Positions 40,618 to 52,216 of a stretch of DNA of 64,000 nucleotides are shown here, piece by piece. The stretch's first letter is position 1, and each line of letters begins with the position of its first letter. The notes beneath the pieces were generated by a model. The model had not been told where the DNA came from. It made no database searches and saw only the letters and a program-made list of their open reading frames with translations. Made by a program: the position numbers and the translations under genes. Source of the DNA: Molossus alvarezi (lineage: Eukaryota; Chordata; Mammalia; Chiroptera; Molossidae); assembly GCA_037176705.1 (NCBI GenBank), contig CM073889.1, forward strand, positions 52,507,596 to 52,571,595. The letters run 5' to 3'.

Positions 40618-42552
40618 TGCAGTCTCAGATATCCTGAATTATGGGCAAAACTCTGTGAGAGCCAGGGGCAACATTCATTGGTGGCATGTTTAAACTTGGG
40701 AAATTGAGTACCTTTGCAAGGAAAGTGTGTAGATACATGTTCTAGTAGGAAACTGATGGAATGATTGAATATTTCCACTTTGGGTCAGGAAATGCACAGA
40801 TCTTGGCAAGAGTCATGTGAAACACTTGAATATAGACACTCTCCTCGTGGTGTGGAGAGATCCAGTCTTCTCCTGGAAAGAACAACTAGGACAGGGCACA
40901 CTGATGTGTAGAATCAAAAGTTATCCCCTTTTGTGTTCTGTGTTGGTAATGGTTTCCAAGATTGCACAGTTTTCTACAACATTTCTCAAGGCGATACTTG
41001 GAATAAGTATGGTTTCTTCTGTAGCAGTTTGTTTCGCCTAATTCTTAGTCAGAACAGTGAACCAACCTAGGGTCTAGAATGAAATAATGGAAAGATTGAT
41101 AACTACTGGTGTTACACATGTGCCATTCTTGAAAAAAGCAACTGAACACATCTAAAGTGATGTAGTTTAAACATTTGATGTGTACATCCAAGGAGAAATA
41201 CATGAATGTGAAGACACTGACAATACCATGGGTGTTTCACATTGCATTTCTCTGTGAGTTAGAACAAGAGGAGGGTTCTGGAGAAAAGGCACTTGTACAG
41301 TTGTTCTGGGTATCAATTTCAATTAGCTACCCACAAATTATGCCCGGTTTGCGCGGCATAGTTTGCATTGGAGAGTTATCCACTGTTGCATGTAAATGCA
41401 GCTGACTGCCTTCTTTCCTATACGACAAGAAAGACAATTTGTACGAGAAGAAGAGGTAACTTTTCAACATACTACTTTTCTTCCTTGGATATGAGTTGTT
41501 TGCCTGGAAGAGTCTACAAAGCATCTCGATACCAAATACAGGCTGCGCTGCAGAAATGAAACATTTTGGTTAGAGCAGTGTTCAGGTCGTGGAAATCTAT
41601 ACCCTATTCAGTTCTACACACATTCTCTCCATGCGTTACCAAATGAATCAGAGTCATGCCATGGATCCACGATACATTTCACTGTTTGTGCCGATTTCCA
41701 CATTAACATAAGGTGTAGATACCTGTTTTCTGCAGAGAATTGAATGTAAACCCTTGTCCTCAGTGTGAAATGCTGGAATTATCCCGTGGTAATGAATGAT
41801 AACTCCCGAACTTATGCTTAAAATACCCTGTGACAGATTCAACCTATTTCTTGATATCTGACAGAATCATCTCCATTATAACAAGGATTCCAAAGAGTTT
41901 CAGGCCTTTGAATAATGGTCCTGGATTCACATGTTTCAAGAGTATTTCCCAGAAGAACCTATGAAAATACAGTGGATAATCAAAGGTGTGCATCAGTGGT
42001 GTTCTTTCTCTGCAGAATTATATAATTACATTCAGTTCAAGAGCAGCATGGAAACCTCAATATGGTGTAGTGGCAATTGGACTGTTCAGTGGCTCTCTGT
42101 CCTAAAAACAGTGTTCCCATTGACTAACTTCTTCACATACTGTCTAAATATGGTGAAGAAGATTCTTGGGCTATACCCACTTCACAACACATGGAACCAA
42201 CACTGGTGTTCTGTTCTGCAGATTATGTGTTAGAACAGTTGAGGAAAGTATTGATTCAAGGTAATGTGGCAACCTAACGTTTGCCTATGCCCTTAGACAT
42301 ACTTCTCACCAGAGATCGTTTCTAGGAGCGTTTATACACACCAAACCGATTCCAAACGAACTGTGTTAGAACTCTGCAGTTCAGTTGAGGAAACTCACTT
42401 CCATGAAGCCTAGAGAGTGAGGCTTCTCCAACCATAAGCTGTTTTGGTTAATTACCTAAGAAATGTCTGTTTGTTAAGGTGTAATCACACGAAAACCTAG
42501 CAGTGCACGTTTCTTTCTCTTGTTCCCTACACACAATTAAAAGACTTGCTGG
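40618..42552 (+). repeat. Unit 22, class F (1,935 bp)
   Basis: Carries all F markers with no private change seen. It ends in AATTAAAAG, as the other F units do before an r-head unit. Confidence 0.94.
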
Positions 42553-44485
42553 TGCAGTCTCAGATATCCTGAATTATGGGCAAAACTCTGTGAGAGCCAG
42601 GGGCAACATTCATGGTGGCATGTTTAAACTTGGGAAATTGAGTACCTTTGCAAGGAAAGTGTGTAGATACATGTTCTAGTAGGAAACTGATGGAATGATT
42701 GAATATTTCCACTTTGGGTCAGGAAATGCACAGATCTTGGCAAGAGTCATGTGAAACACTTGAATATAGACACTCTCCTCGTGGTGTGGAGAGATCCAGT
42801 CTTCTCCTGGAAAGAACAACTAGGACAGGGCACACTGATGTGTAGAATCAAAAGTTATCCCCTTTTGTGTTCTGTGTTGGTAATGGTTTCCAAGATTGCA
42901 CAGTTTTCTACAACATTTCTCAAGGCGATACTTGGAATAAGTATGGTTTCTTCTGTAGCAGTTTGTTTCGCCTAATTCTTAGTCAGAACAGTGAACCAAC
43001 CTAGGGTCTAGAATGAAATAATGGAAAGATTGATAACTACTGGTGTTACACATGTGCCATTCTTGAAAAAAGCAACTGAACACATCTAAAGTGATGTAGT
43101 TTAAACATTTGATGTGTACATCCAAGGAGAAATACATGAATGTGAAGACACTGACAATACCATGGGTGTTTCACATTGCATTTCTCTGTGAGTTAGAACA
43201 AGAGGAGGGTTCTGGAGAAAAGGCACTTGTACAGTTGTCCTGGGTATCAATTTCAATTAGCTACCCACAAATTATGCCCGGTTTGCGCGGCATAGTTTGC
43301 ATTGGAGAGTTATCCAGTGTTGCATGTAAATGCAGCTGACTGCCTTCTTTCCTATACTACAAGAAAGACAATTTGTACGAGAAGAAGAGGTAACTTTTCA
43401 ACATACTACTTTTCTTCCTTGGATATGAGTTGTTTGCCTGGAAGAGTCTACAAAGCATCTCGATACCAAATACAGGCTGCGCTGCAGAAATGAAACATTT
43501 TGGTTAGAGCAGTGTTCAGGTCGTGGAAATCTACACCCTATTCAGTTCTACACACATTCTCTCCATGCGTTACCAAATGAATCAGAGTCATGCCATGGAT
43601 CCACGATACATTTCACTGTTTGTGCCGATTTCCACATTAACATAAGGTGTAGATACCTGTTTTCTGCAGAGAATTGAATGTAAACCCTTGTCCTGAGTGT
43701 GAAATGCTGGAATTATCCCGTGGTAATGAATGATAACTCCCGAACTTATGCTTAAAATACCCTGTGACAGATTGAACCTATTTCTTGATATCTGACTGAA
43801 TCATCTCCATTATAACAAGGATTCCAAAGAGTTTCAGGCCTTTGAATAATGGTCCTGGATTCACATGTTTCAAGAGTATTTCCCAGAAGAACCTATGAAA
43901 ATACAGTGGATAATCAAAGGTGTGCATCACTGGTGTTCTTTCTCTGCAGAATTATATAATTACATTCAGTTCAAGAGCAGCATGGAAACCTCAATATGGT
44001 GTAGTGGCAATTGGACTGTTCAGTGGCTCTCTGTCCTAAAAACAGTGTTCCCATTGACTAACTTCTTCACATACTGTCTAAATATGGTGAAGAAGATTCT
44101 TGGGCTATACCCACTTCACAAAACATGGAACCAACACTGGTGTTCTGTTCTGCAGATTATGTGTTAGAACAGTTGAGGAAAGTATTGATTCAAGGTAATG
44201 TGGCAACCTAACGTTTGCCTATGCCCTTAGACATACTTCTCACCAGAGATCGTTTCTAGGAGCGTTTATACACACCAAACCGATTCCAAACGAACTGTGT
44301 TAGAACTCTGCAGTTCAGTTGAGGAAACTCACTTCCATGAAGCCTAGAGAGTGAGGCTTCTCCAACCATAAGCTGTTTTGGTTAAGTACCTAAGAAATGT
44401 CTGTTTGTTAAGGTGTAATCACACGAAAACCTAGCAGTGCACGTTTTTTCTCTTGTTCCCTACACACAATTACAAGACTTGCTGG
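42553..44485 (+). repeat. Unit 23, class S with chimeric head (1,933 bp)
   Basis: Begins with the 1 bp-deleted CATTCATGGTGG of the r-head, but by unit position 161 has the common allele (C, not T), and keeps common alleles at 211, 285, 326 and 413. From 807 it is class S, with A at 1408 and ordinary CCAAAGAG. The head therefore switches source between about 42613 and 42712. Confidence 0.93.
42613..42712. other. Recombination or conversion junction in the head of unit 23
   Basis: The r-head 1 bp deletion (CATTCATGGTGG, ending near 42619) is present, but the next diagnostic base (near 42712, CCACTTTGGG) is the common allele, as are all later head markers. Only about 100 bp separates the two states. 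Confidence 0.75.
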
Positions 44486-46420
44486 TGCAGTCTCAGATAT
44501 CCTGAATTATGGGCAAAACTCTGTGAGAGCCAGGGGCAACATTCATTGGTGGCATGTTTAAACTTGGGAAATTGAGTACCTTTGCAAGGAAAGTGTGTAG
44601 ATACATGTTCTAGTAGGAAACTGATGGAATGATTGAATATTTCCACTTTGGGTCAGGAAATGCACAGATCTTGGCAAGAGTCATGTGAAACACTTGAATA
44701 TAGACACTCTCCTCGTGGTGTGGAGAGATCCAGTCTTCTCCTGGAAAGAACAACTAGGACAGGGCACACTGATGTGTAGAATCAAAAGTTATCCCCTTTT
44801 GTGTTCTGTGTTGGTAATGGTTTCCAAGATTGCACAGTTTTCTACAACATTTCTCAAGGCGATACTTGGAATAAGTATGGTTTCTTCTGTAGCAGTTTGT
44901 TTCGCCTAATTCTTAGTCAGAACAGTGAACCAACCTAGGGTCTAGAATGAAATAATGGAAAGATTGATAACTACTGGTGTTACACATGTGCCATTCTTGA
45001 AAAAAGCAACTGAACACATCTAAAGTGATGTAGTTTAAACATTTGATGTGTACATCCAAGGAGAAATACATGAATGTGAAGACACTGACAATACCATGGG
45101 TGTTTCACATTGCATTTCTCTGTGAGTTAGAACAAGAGGAGGGTTCTGGAGAAAAGGCACTTGTACAGTTGTTCTGGGTATCAATTTCAATTAGCTACCC
45201 ACAAATTATGCCCGGTTTGCGCGGCATAGTTTGCATTGGAGAGTTATCCACTGTTGCATGTAAATGCAGCTGACTGCCTTCTTTCCTATACGACAAGAAA
45301 GACAATTTGTACGAGAAGAAGAGGTAACTTTTCAACATACTACTTTTCTTCCTTGGATATGAGTTGTTTGCCTGGAAGAGTCTACAAAGCATCTCGATAC
45401 CAAATACAGGCTGCGCTGCAGAAATGAAACATTTTGGTTAGAGCAGTGTTCAGGTCGTGGAAATCTATACCCTATTCAGTTCTACACACATTCTCTCCAT
45501 GCGTTACCAAATGAATCAGAGTCATGCCATGGATCCACGATACATTTCACTGTTTGTGCCGATTTCCACATTAACATAAGGTGTAGATACCTGTTTTCTG
45601 CAGAGAATTGAATGTAAACCCTTGTCCTCAGTGTGAAATGCTGGAATTATCCCGTGGTAATGAATGATAACTCCCGAACTTATGCTTAAAATACCCTGTG
45701 ACAGATTCAACCTATTTCTTGATATCTGACAGAATCATCTCCATTATAACAAGGATTCCAAAGAGTTTCAGGCCTTTGAATAATGGTCCTGGATTCACAT
45801 GTTTCAAGAGTATTTCCCAGAAGAACCTATGAAAATACAGTGGATAATCAAAGGTGTGCATCAGTGGTGTTCTTTCTCTGCAGAATTATATAATTACATT
45901 CAGTTCAAGAGCAGCATGGAAACCTCAATATGGTGTAGTGGCAATTGGACTGTTCAGTGGCTCTCTGTCCTAAAAACAGTGTTCCCATTGACTAACTTCT
46001 TCACATACTGTCTAAATATGGTGAAGAAGATTCTTGGGCTATACCCACTTCACAACACATGGAACCAACACTGGTGTTCTGTTCTGCAGATTATGTGTTA
46101 GAACAGTTGAAGAAAGTATTGATTCAAGGTATTGTGGAAACCTAACGTTTGCCTATGCCCTTAGACATACTTCTCACCAGAGATCGTTTCTAGGAGCGTT
46201 TATACACTCCAAACCGATTCCAAACGAACTGTGTTAGAACTCTGCAGTTCAGTTGAGGAAACTCACTTCCATGAAGCCTAGAGAGTGAGGCTTCTCCAAC
46301 CATAAGCTGTTTTGGTTAAGTACCTAAGAAATGTCTGTTTGTTAAGGTTTAATCACACGAAAACCTAGCAGTGCACATTTCTTTCTCTTGTTCCCTACAC
46401 ACAATTACAAGACTTGCTGG
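44486..46420 (+). repeat. Unit 24, class F to T chimera (1,935 bp)
   Basis: Class F up to CACAACAC (46052-46059). It then shows GTTGAAGAAAG, TATTGTGGAAAC, ACACTCC, GGTTTAATC and GCACATTTC, and lacks the F tail (TTAAGTACC and AATTACAAG instead of TTAATTACC and AATTAAAAG). This is the exact join between the F/S/H/D domain and the class T domain. Confidence 0.92.
46057..46110. other. Recombination junction between the F/S/H/D domain and the class T domain
   Basis: Upstream, the F-specific CACAACAC ends at 46059. Downstream, GTTGAAGAAAG begins at 46106 and every later F marker (TTAATTACC, AATTAAAAG) is missing. Between them lies sequence shared by all classes, so the switch can be placed to within about 50 bp. 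Confidence 0.8.
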
Positions 46421-48352
46421 TGCAGTCTCAGATATCCTGAATTATGGGCAAAACTCTGTGAGAGCCAGGGGCAACATTCATTGGTGGCATGTTTAAACTT
46501 GGGAAATTGAGTACCTTTGCAAGGAAAGTGTGTAGATACATGTTCTAGTAGGGAACTGATGGAATGAGTGAATATTTCCATTTTGGGTCAGGAAATGCAC
46601 AGATCTTGGCAAGAGTCATGTGAAACACTTGAATATAGACACTCTCCTCGTGGTGTGGAGAGATCCAGTCTTCTCCTGGAAAGAACAACTAGGACAGGGC
46701 ACACTGATGTGTAGAATCAAAAGTTATCCCCTTTTGTGTTCTCTGTTGGTAATGGTTTCCAAGATTGCACAGTTTTCTACAACATTTTTAAAGGCGATAG
46801 TTGGAATAAGTATGGTTTCTTCTGTAGCAGTTTGTTTTGCCTAATTCTTAGTCAGAACAGTGAACCAACCTAGGGTCTAGAATGAAATAATGGAAAGATT
46901 GATAACTACTGGTGTTACACATGTGCCATTCTTGAAACAAAGCAACTGAACACCTATAAAGTGATGTAGTTTAAACATTTGATGTGTACATCCAAGGAGA
47001 AATACATGAATGTGAAGACACTGACAATACCATGGGTGTTTCACATTGCATTTCTCTGTGAGTTAGAACAAGAGGAGGGTTCTGGAGAAAAGGCACTTGT
47101 ACAGTTGACCTGGGTATCAATTTCAATTAGCTACCCACAAATTATGCCCGGTTTGCGCGGCATAGTTTGCATTGGAGAGTTATCCAGTGTTGCATGTAAA
47201 TGCAGCTGACTGCCTTCTTTCCTATACCACAAGAAAGTCAATTTGTACGAGAAGAAGAGGTAACTTTTCAACATACTACTTTTCTTCCTTGGATATGAGT
47301 TGTTTGCCTGGAAGAGTCTACAAAGCATCTCGATACCAAATACAGGCTGCGCTGCAGAAAAGAAACATTTTGGTTAGAGCAGTGTTCAGGTCGTGGAAAT
47401 CTATACCCTATTCAGTTCTACACACATTCTCTCCATGCGTTACCAAATGAATCAGAGTCATGCCATGGATCCACGATACATTTCACTGTTTGTGCCGATT
47501 TCCACATTAACATAAGGTGTAGATACCTGTTTTCTGCAGAGAATTGAATGTAAACCCTTGTCCTCAGTGTGAAATGCTGGAATTATCCCGTGGAAATGAA
47601 TGATAACTCCCGAACTTATGCTTAAAATACCCTGTGACAGATTCAACCTATTTCTTGATATCTGAATCATCTCCATTATAACAAGGATTCCAAAGAGTTT
47701 CAGGCCTTTGAATAATGGTCCTGGATTCACATGTTTCAAGAGTATTTCCCAGAAGAACCTATGAAAATACAGTGGATAATCAAAGGTGTGCATCACTGGT
47801 GTTCTTTCTCTGCAGAATTATATAATTACATTCAGTTCAAGAGCAGCATGGAAACCTCAATATGGTGTAGTGGCAATTGGACTGTTCAGTGGCTCTCTGT
47901 CCTAAAAACAGTGTTCCCATTGACTAACTTCTTCACATACTGTCTAAATATGGTGAAGAAGATTCTTGGGCTATACCCACTTCACAAGACATGGAACCAA
48001 CACTGGTGTTCTGTTCTGCAGATTATGTGTTAGAACAGTTGAGGAAAGTATTGATTCAAGGTAATGTGGCAAGCTAACGTTTGCCTGTGCCCTTAGACAT
48101 ACTTCTCACCAGAGATCGTTTCTAGGAGCGTTTATACACACCAAACTGATTCCAAACGAACTGTGTTAGAACTCTGCAGTTCAGTTGAGGAAACTCACTT
48201 CCATGAAGCCTAGAGAGTGAGGCTTCTCCAACCATAAGCTGTTTTGGTTAAGTACCTAAGAAATGTCTGTTTGTTAAGGTGTAATCACACAAAAACCTAG
48301 CAGTGCACGTTTCTTTCTCTTGTTCCCTACACACAATTACAAGACTTGCTGG
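46421..48352 (+). repeat. Unit 25, class T (1,932 bp)
   Basis: Class T markers are CTTGAAACAAAGC near 511 (1 bp longer), A at 687 (TTGACCTGG), T at 817 (AAAGTCAAT) and usually T at 161. Private: a 4 bp loss near 47664 (ATCTGAATC), GGGAACTGA, CATTTTTAAAGG, CCTATAAAG and ATACCACAAG. The 4 bp loss merges frames into a 112-codon minus-strand open frame (47458-47796) found nowhere else. It shares GCAGAAAAGAAAC with unit 27. Confidence 0.93.
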
Positions 48353-50287
48353 TGCAGTCTCAGATATCCTGAATTATGGGCAAAACTCTGTGAGAGCCAG
48401 GGGCAACATTCATTGGTGGCATGTTTAAACTTGGGAAATTGAGTACATTTGCAAGGAAAGTGTGTAGATACATGTTCTAGTAGGAAACTGATGGAATGAT
48501 TGAATATTTCCATTTTGGGTCAGGAAATGCACAGATCTTGGCAACAGTCATGTGAAACACTTGAATATAGACACTCTCCTCGTGGTGTGGAGAGATCCAG
48601 TCTTCTCCTGGAAAGAACAACTAGGACAGGGCACACGGATGTGTAGAATCAAAAGTTATCCCCTTTTGTGTTCTGTGTTGGTAATGGTTTCCAAGATTGC
48701 ATAGTTTTCAACAACATTTCTCAAGGCGATACTTGGAATAAGTATGGTTTCTTCTGTAGCTGTTTGTTTCGCCTAATTCTTAGTCAGAACAGTGAACCAA
48801 CCTAGGGTCTAGAATGAAATAATGGAAAGATTGATAACTACTGGTGTTACACATGTGCCATTCTTGAAACAAAGCAACTGAACACATCTAAAGTGATGTA
48901 GTTTAAACATTTGATGTGTACATCCAAGGAGAAATACATGAATGTGAAGACACTGACAATACCATGGGTGTTTCACATTGCATTTCTCTGTGAGTTAGAA
49001 CAAGAGGAGGGTTCTGGAGAAAAGGCACTTGTACAGTTGACCTGGGTATCAATTTCAATTAGCTACCCACAAATTACGCTGGTTTGCGCGGCATAGTTTG
49101 CATTGGAGAGTTATCCAGTGTTGCATGTAAATGCAGCTGACTGCCTTCTTTCCTATACGACAAGAAAGTCAATTTGTACGAGAAGAAGAGGTAACTTTTC
49201 AACATACTACTTTTCTCCCTTGGATATGAGTTGTTTGCCTGGAAGAGTCTACAAAGCATCTCGATACCAAATACAGGCTGCGCTGCAGAAATGAAACATT
49301 TTGGTTAGAGCAGTGTTCAGGTCGTGGAAATCTATACCCTATTCAGTTCTACACACATTCTCTCCATGCGTTACCAAATGAATCAGAGTCATGCCATGGA
49401 TCCACGATACATTTCACTGTTTGTGCCGATTTCCACATTAACATAAGGTGTAGATACCTGTTTTCTGCAGAGAATTGAATGTAAACCCTTGTCCTCAGTG
49501 TGAAATGCTGGAATTATCCCGTGGAAATGAATGATAACTCCCGAACTTATGCTTAAAATACCCTGTGACAGATTCAACCTATTGCTTGATATCTGACAGA
49601 ATCATCTCCATTATAACAAGGATTCCAAAGAGTTTCAGGCCTTTGAATAATGGTCCGGAATTCACATGTTTCAAGAGTATTTCCCAGAAGAACCTATGAA
49701 AATACAGTGGATAATCAAAGGTGTGCATCACTGGTGTTCTTTCTCTGCAGAATTATATAATTACATTCAGTTCAAGAGCAGCATGGAAACCTCAATATGA
49801 TGTAGTGGCAATTGGACTGTTCAGTGGCTCTCTGTCTTAAAAACAGTGTTCCCATTGACTAACTTCTTCACATACTGTCTAAATATGGTGAAGAAGATTC
49901 TTGGGCTATACCCACTTCACAAAACATGGAACCAACACTGGTGTTCTGTTCTGCAGATTATGTGTTAGAACAGTTGAGGAAAGTATTGATTCAAGGTAAT
50001 TTGGCAACCTAACGTTTGCCTATGCCCTTAGACATACTTCTCACCAGAGATCGTTTCTAGGAGCGTTTATACTCACCAAACCGATTCCAACCGAACTGTG
50101 TTAGAACTCTGCAGTTTATTTGAGGAAACTCACTTCCATGAAGCCTAGAGAGTGAGGCTTCTCCAACCATAAGCTGTTTTGGTTAAGTACCTAAGAAATG
50201 TCTGTTTGTTAAGTTGTAATCACACGAAAACCTAGCAGTGCACGTTTCTTTCTCTTGTTCCCTACACACAATTAAAAGACTTGCTGG
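48353..50287 (+). repeat. Unit 26, class T (1,935 bp)
   Basis: T markers plus many private changes: ATTACGCTGG (1 bp loss near 49076), GGTCCGGAATTCAC near 49653 creating a GAATTC, and TATGATGTAG near 49796 creating a stop that breaks the usual 100-codon frame. It carries G at 285 like r-heads. It shares GCATAGTTTTCAAC and GTAGCTGTTTG with unit 28. Confidence 0.93.
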
Positions 50288-52216
50288 TGCAGTCTCAGAT
50301 ATTCTGGGCAAAACTCTGTGAGAGCCAGGGGCAACATTCATTGGTGGCATGTTTAAACTTGGGAAATTGAGTACCTTTGCAAGGAAAGTGTGTAGATACA
50401 TGTTCTAGTAGGAAACTGATGGAATGATTGAATATTTCCATTTTGGGTCAGGAAATGCACAGATCTTGGCAACAGTCATGTGAAACACTTGAATATAGAC
50501 ACTCTCCTCGTGGTGTGGAGAGATCCAGTCTTCCCCTTTAAAAAACAACTAGGAGAGGGCACACTGATGTGTAGAATCAAAAGTTATCCCCTTTTGTGTT
50601 CTGTGTTGGTAATGGTTTCCAAGATTGCACAGTTTTCTACAACATTTCTCAAGGCGATACTTGGAATAAGTATGGTTTCTTCTGTAGCAGTTTGTTTCGC
50701 CTAATTCTTAGTCAGAACAGTGAACCAACCTAGGGTCTAGAATGAAATAATGGAAAGATTGATAACTACTGGTGTTACACATGTGCCATTCTTGAAACAA
50801 AGCAACTGAACACATCTAAAGTGATGTAGTTTAAACATTTGATGTGTACATCCAAGGAGAAATACATGAATGTGAAGACACTGACAATACCATGGGTGTT
50901 TCACATTGCATTTCTCTGTGAGTTAGAACAAGAGGAGGGTTCTGGAGAAAAGGCACTTGTACAGTTGACCTGGGTATCAATTTCAATTAGCTACCCACAA
51001 ATTACGCCCGGTTTGCGCGGCATAGTTTGCATTGGAGAGTTATCCAGTGTTGCATGTAAATGCAGCTGACTGCCTTCTTTCCTATACGACAAGAAAGTCA
51101 ATTTGTACGAGAAGAAGAGGTAACTTTTCAACATACTACTTTTCTTCCTTGGATATGAGTTGTTTGCCTGGAAGAGTCTACAAAGCATCTCGATACCAAA
51201 TACAGGCTGCGCTGCAGAAAAGAAACATTTTGGTTAGAGCAGTGTTCAGGTCGTGGAAATCTATACCCTATTCAGTTCTACACACATTCTCTCCATGCGT
51301 TACCAAATGAATCAGAGTCATGCCATGGATCCACGATACATTTCACTGTTTGTGCCGATTTCCACATTAACATAAGGTGTAGATACCTGTTTTCTGCAGA
51401 GAATTGAATGTAAACCCTTGTCCTCAGTGTGAAATGCTGGAATTATCCCGTGGAAATGAATGATAACTCCCGAACTTATGCTTAAAATACCCTGTGACAG
51501 ATTCAACCTATTGCTTGATATCTGACAGAATCATCTCCATTATAACAAGGATTCCAAAGAGTTTCAGGCCTTTGAATAATGGTCCTGGATTCACATGTTT
51601 CAAGAGTATTTCCCAGAAGAACCTATGAAAATACAGTGGATAATCAAAGGTGTGCATCACTGGTGTTCTTTCTCTGCAGAATTATATAATTACATTCAGT
51701 TCAAGAGCAGCATGGAAACCTCAATATGGTGTAGTGGCAATTGGACTGTTCAGTGGCTCTCTGTCCTAAAAACAGTGTTCCCATTGACTGACTTCTTCAC
51801 ATACTGTCTAAATATGGTGAAGAAGATTCTTGGGCTATACCCACTTCACAAAACATGGAACCAACACTGGTGTTCTGTTCTGCAGATTATGTGTTAGAAC
51901 AGTTGAGGAAAGTATTGATTCAAGGTAATTTGGCAACCTAACGTTTGCCTATGCCCTTAGACATACTTCTCACCAGAGATCGTTTCTAGGAGCGTTTATA
52001 CTCACCAAACCGATTCCAAACGAACTGTGTTAGAACTCTGCAGTTCAGTTGAGGAAACTCACTTCCATGAAGCCTAGAGAGTGAGGCTTCTCCAACCATA
52101 AGCTGTTTTGGTTAAGTACCTAAGAAATGTCTGTTTGTTAAGTTGTAATCACACGAAAACCTAGCAGTGCACGTTTCTTTCTCTTGTTCCCTACACACAA
52201 TTAAAAGACTTGCTGG
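50288..52216 (+). repeat. Unit 27, class T (1,929 bp, shortest)
   Basis: A 7 bp loss right after the unit start (AGATATTCTGGGC near 50297) explains the short length. Other changes: TTCCCCTTTAAAAAAC near 50531 and GACTGACTTC near 51786. It shares ATTGCTTGATATC, GTAATTTGGC, TTATACTCACC and AAGTTGTAATC with unit 26. Confidence 0.93.

Larger units (their letters stand above)
36750..42552 (+). repeat. Duplicate of the 15472-21274 three-unit block (F, H with r-head, F)
   Basis: Units 20-22 repeat the exact class order and combined head, body and tail alleles of units 9-11 at a distance of 21,278 bp (eleven units). The differences seen are three private bases (near 37861, 38662 and 38753). Both blocks are 5,803 bp. 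Confidence 0.8.

Noticed and set aside
46034..46237. A 67-codon open frame unique to unit 24
   Set aside because: It arises from substitutions at the F-to-T junction that remove stops in one frame. There is no other evidence of coding.
47458..47796. A 112-codon minus-strand open frame in unit 25, the longest in the window
   Set aside because: It exists only because a private 4 bp deletion joins two short frames, and it is absent from the other 32 units.
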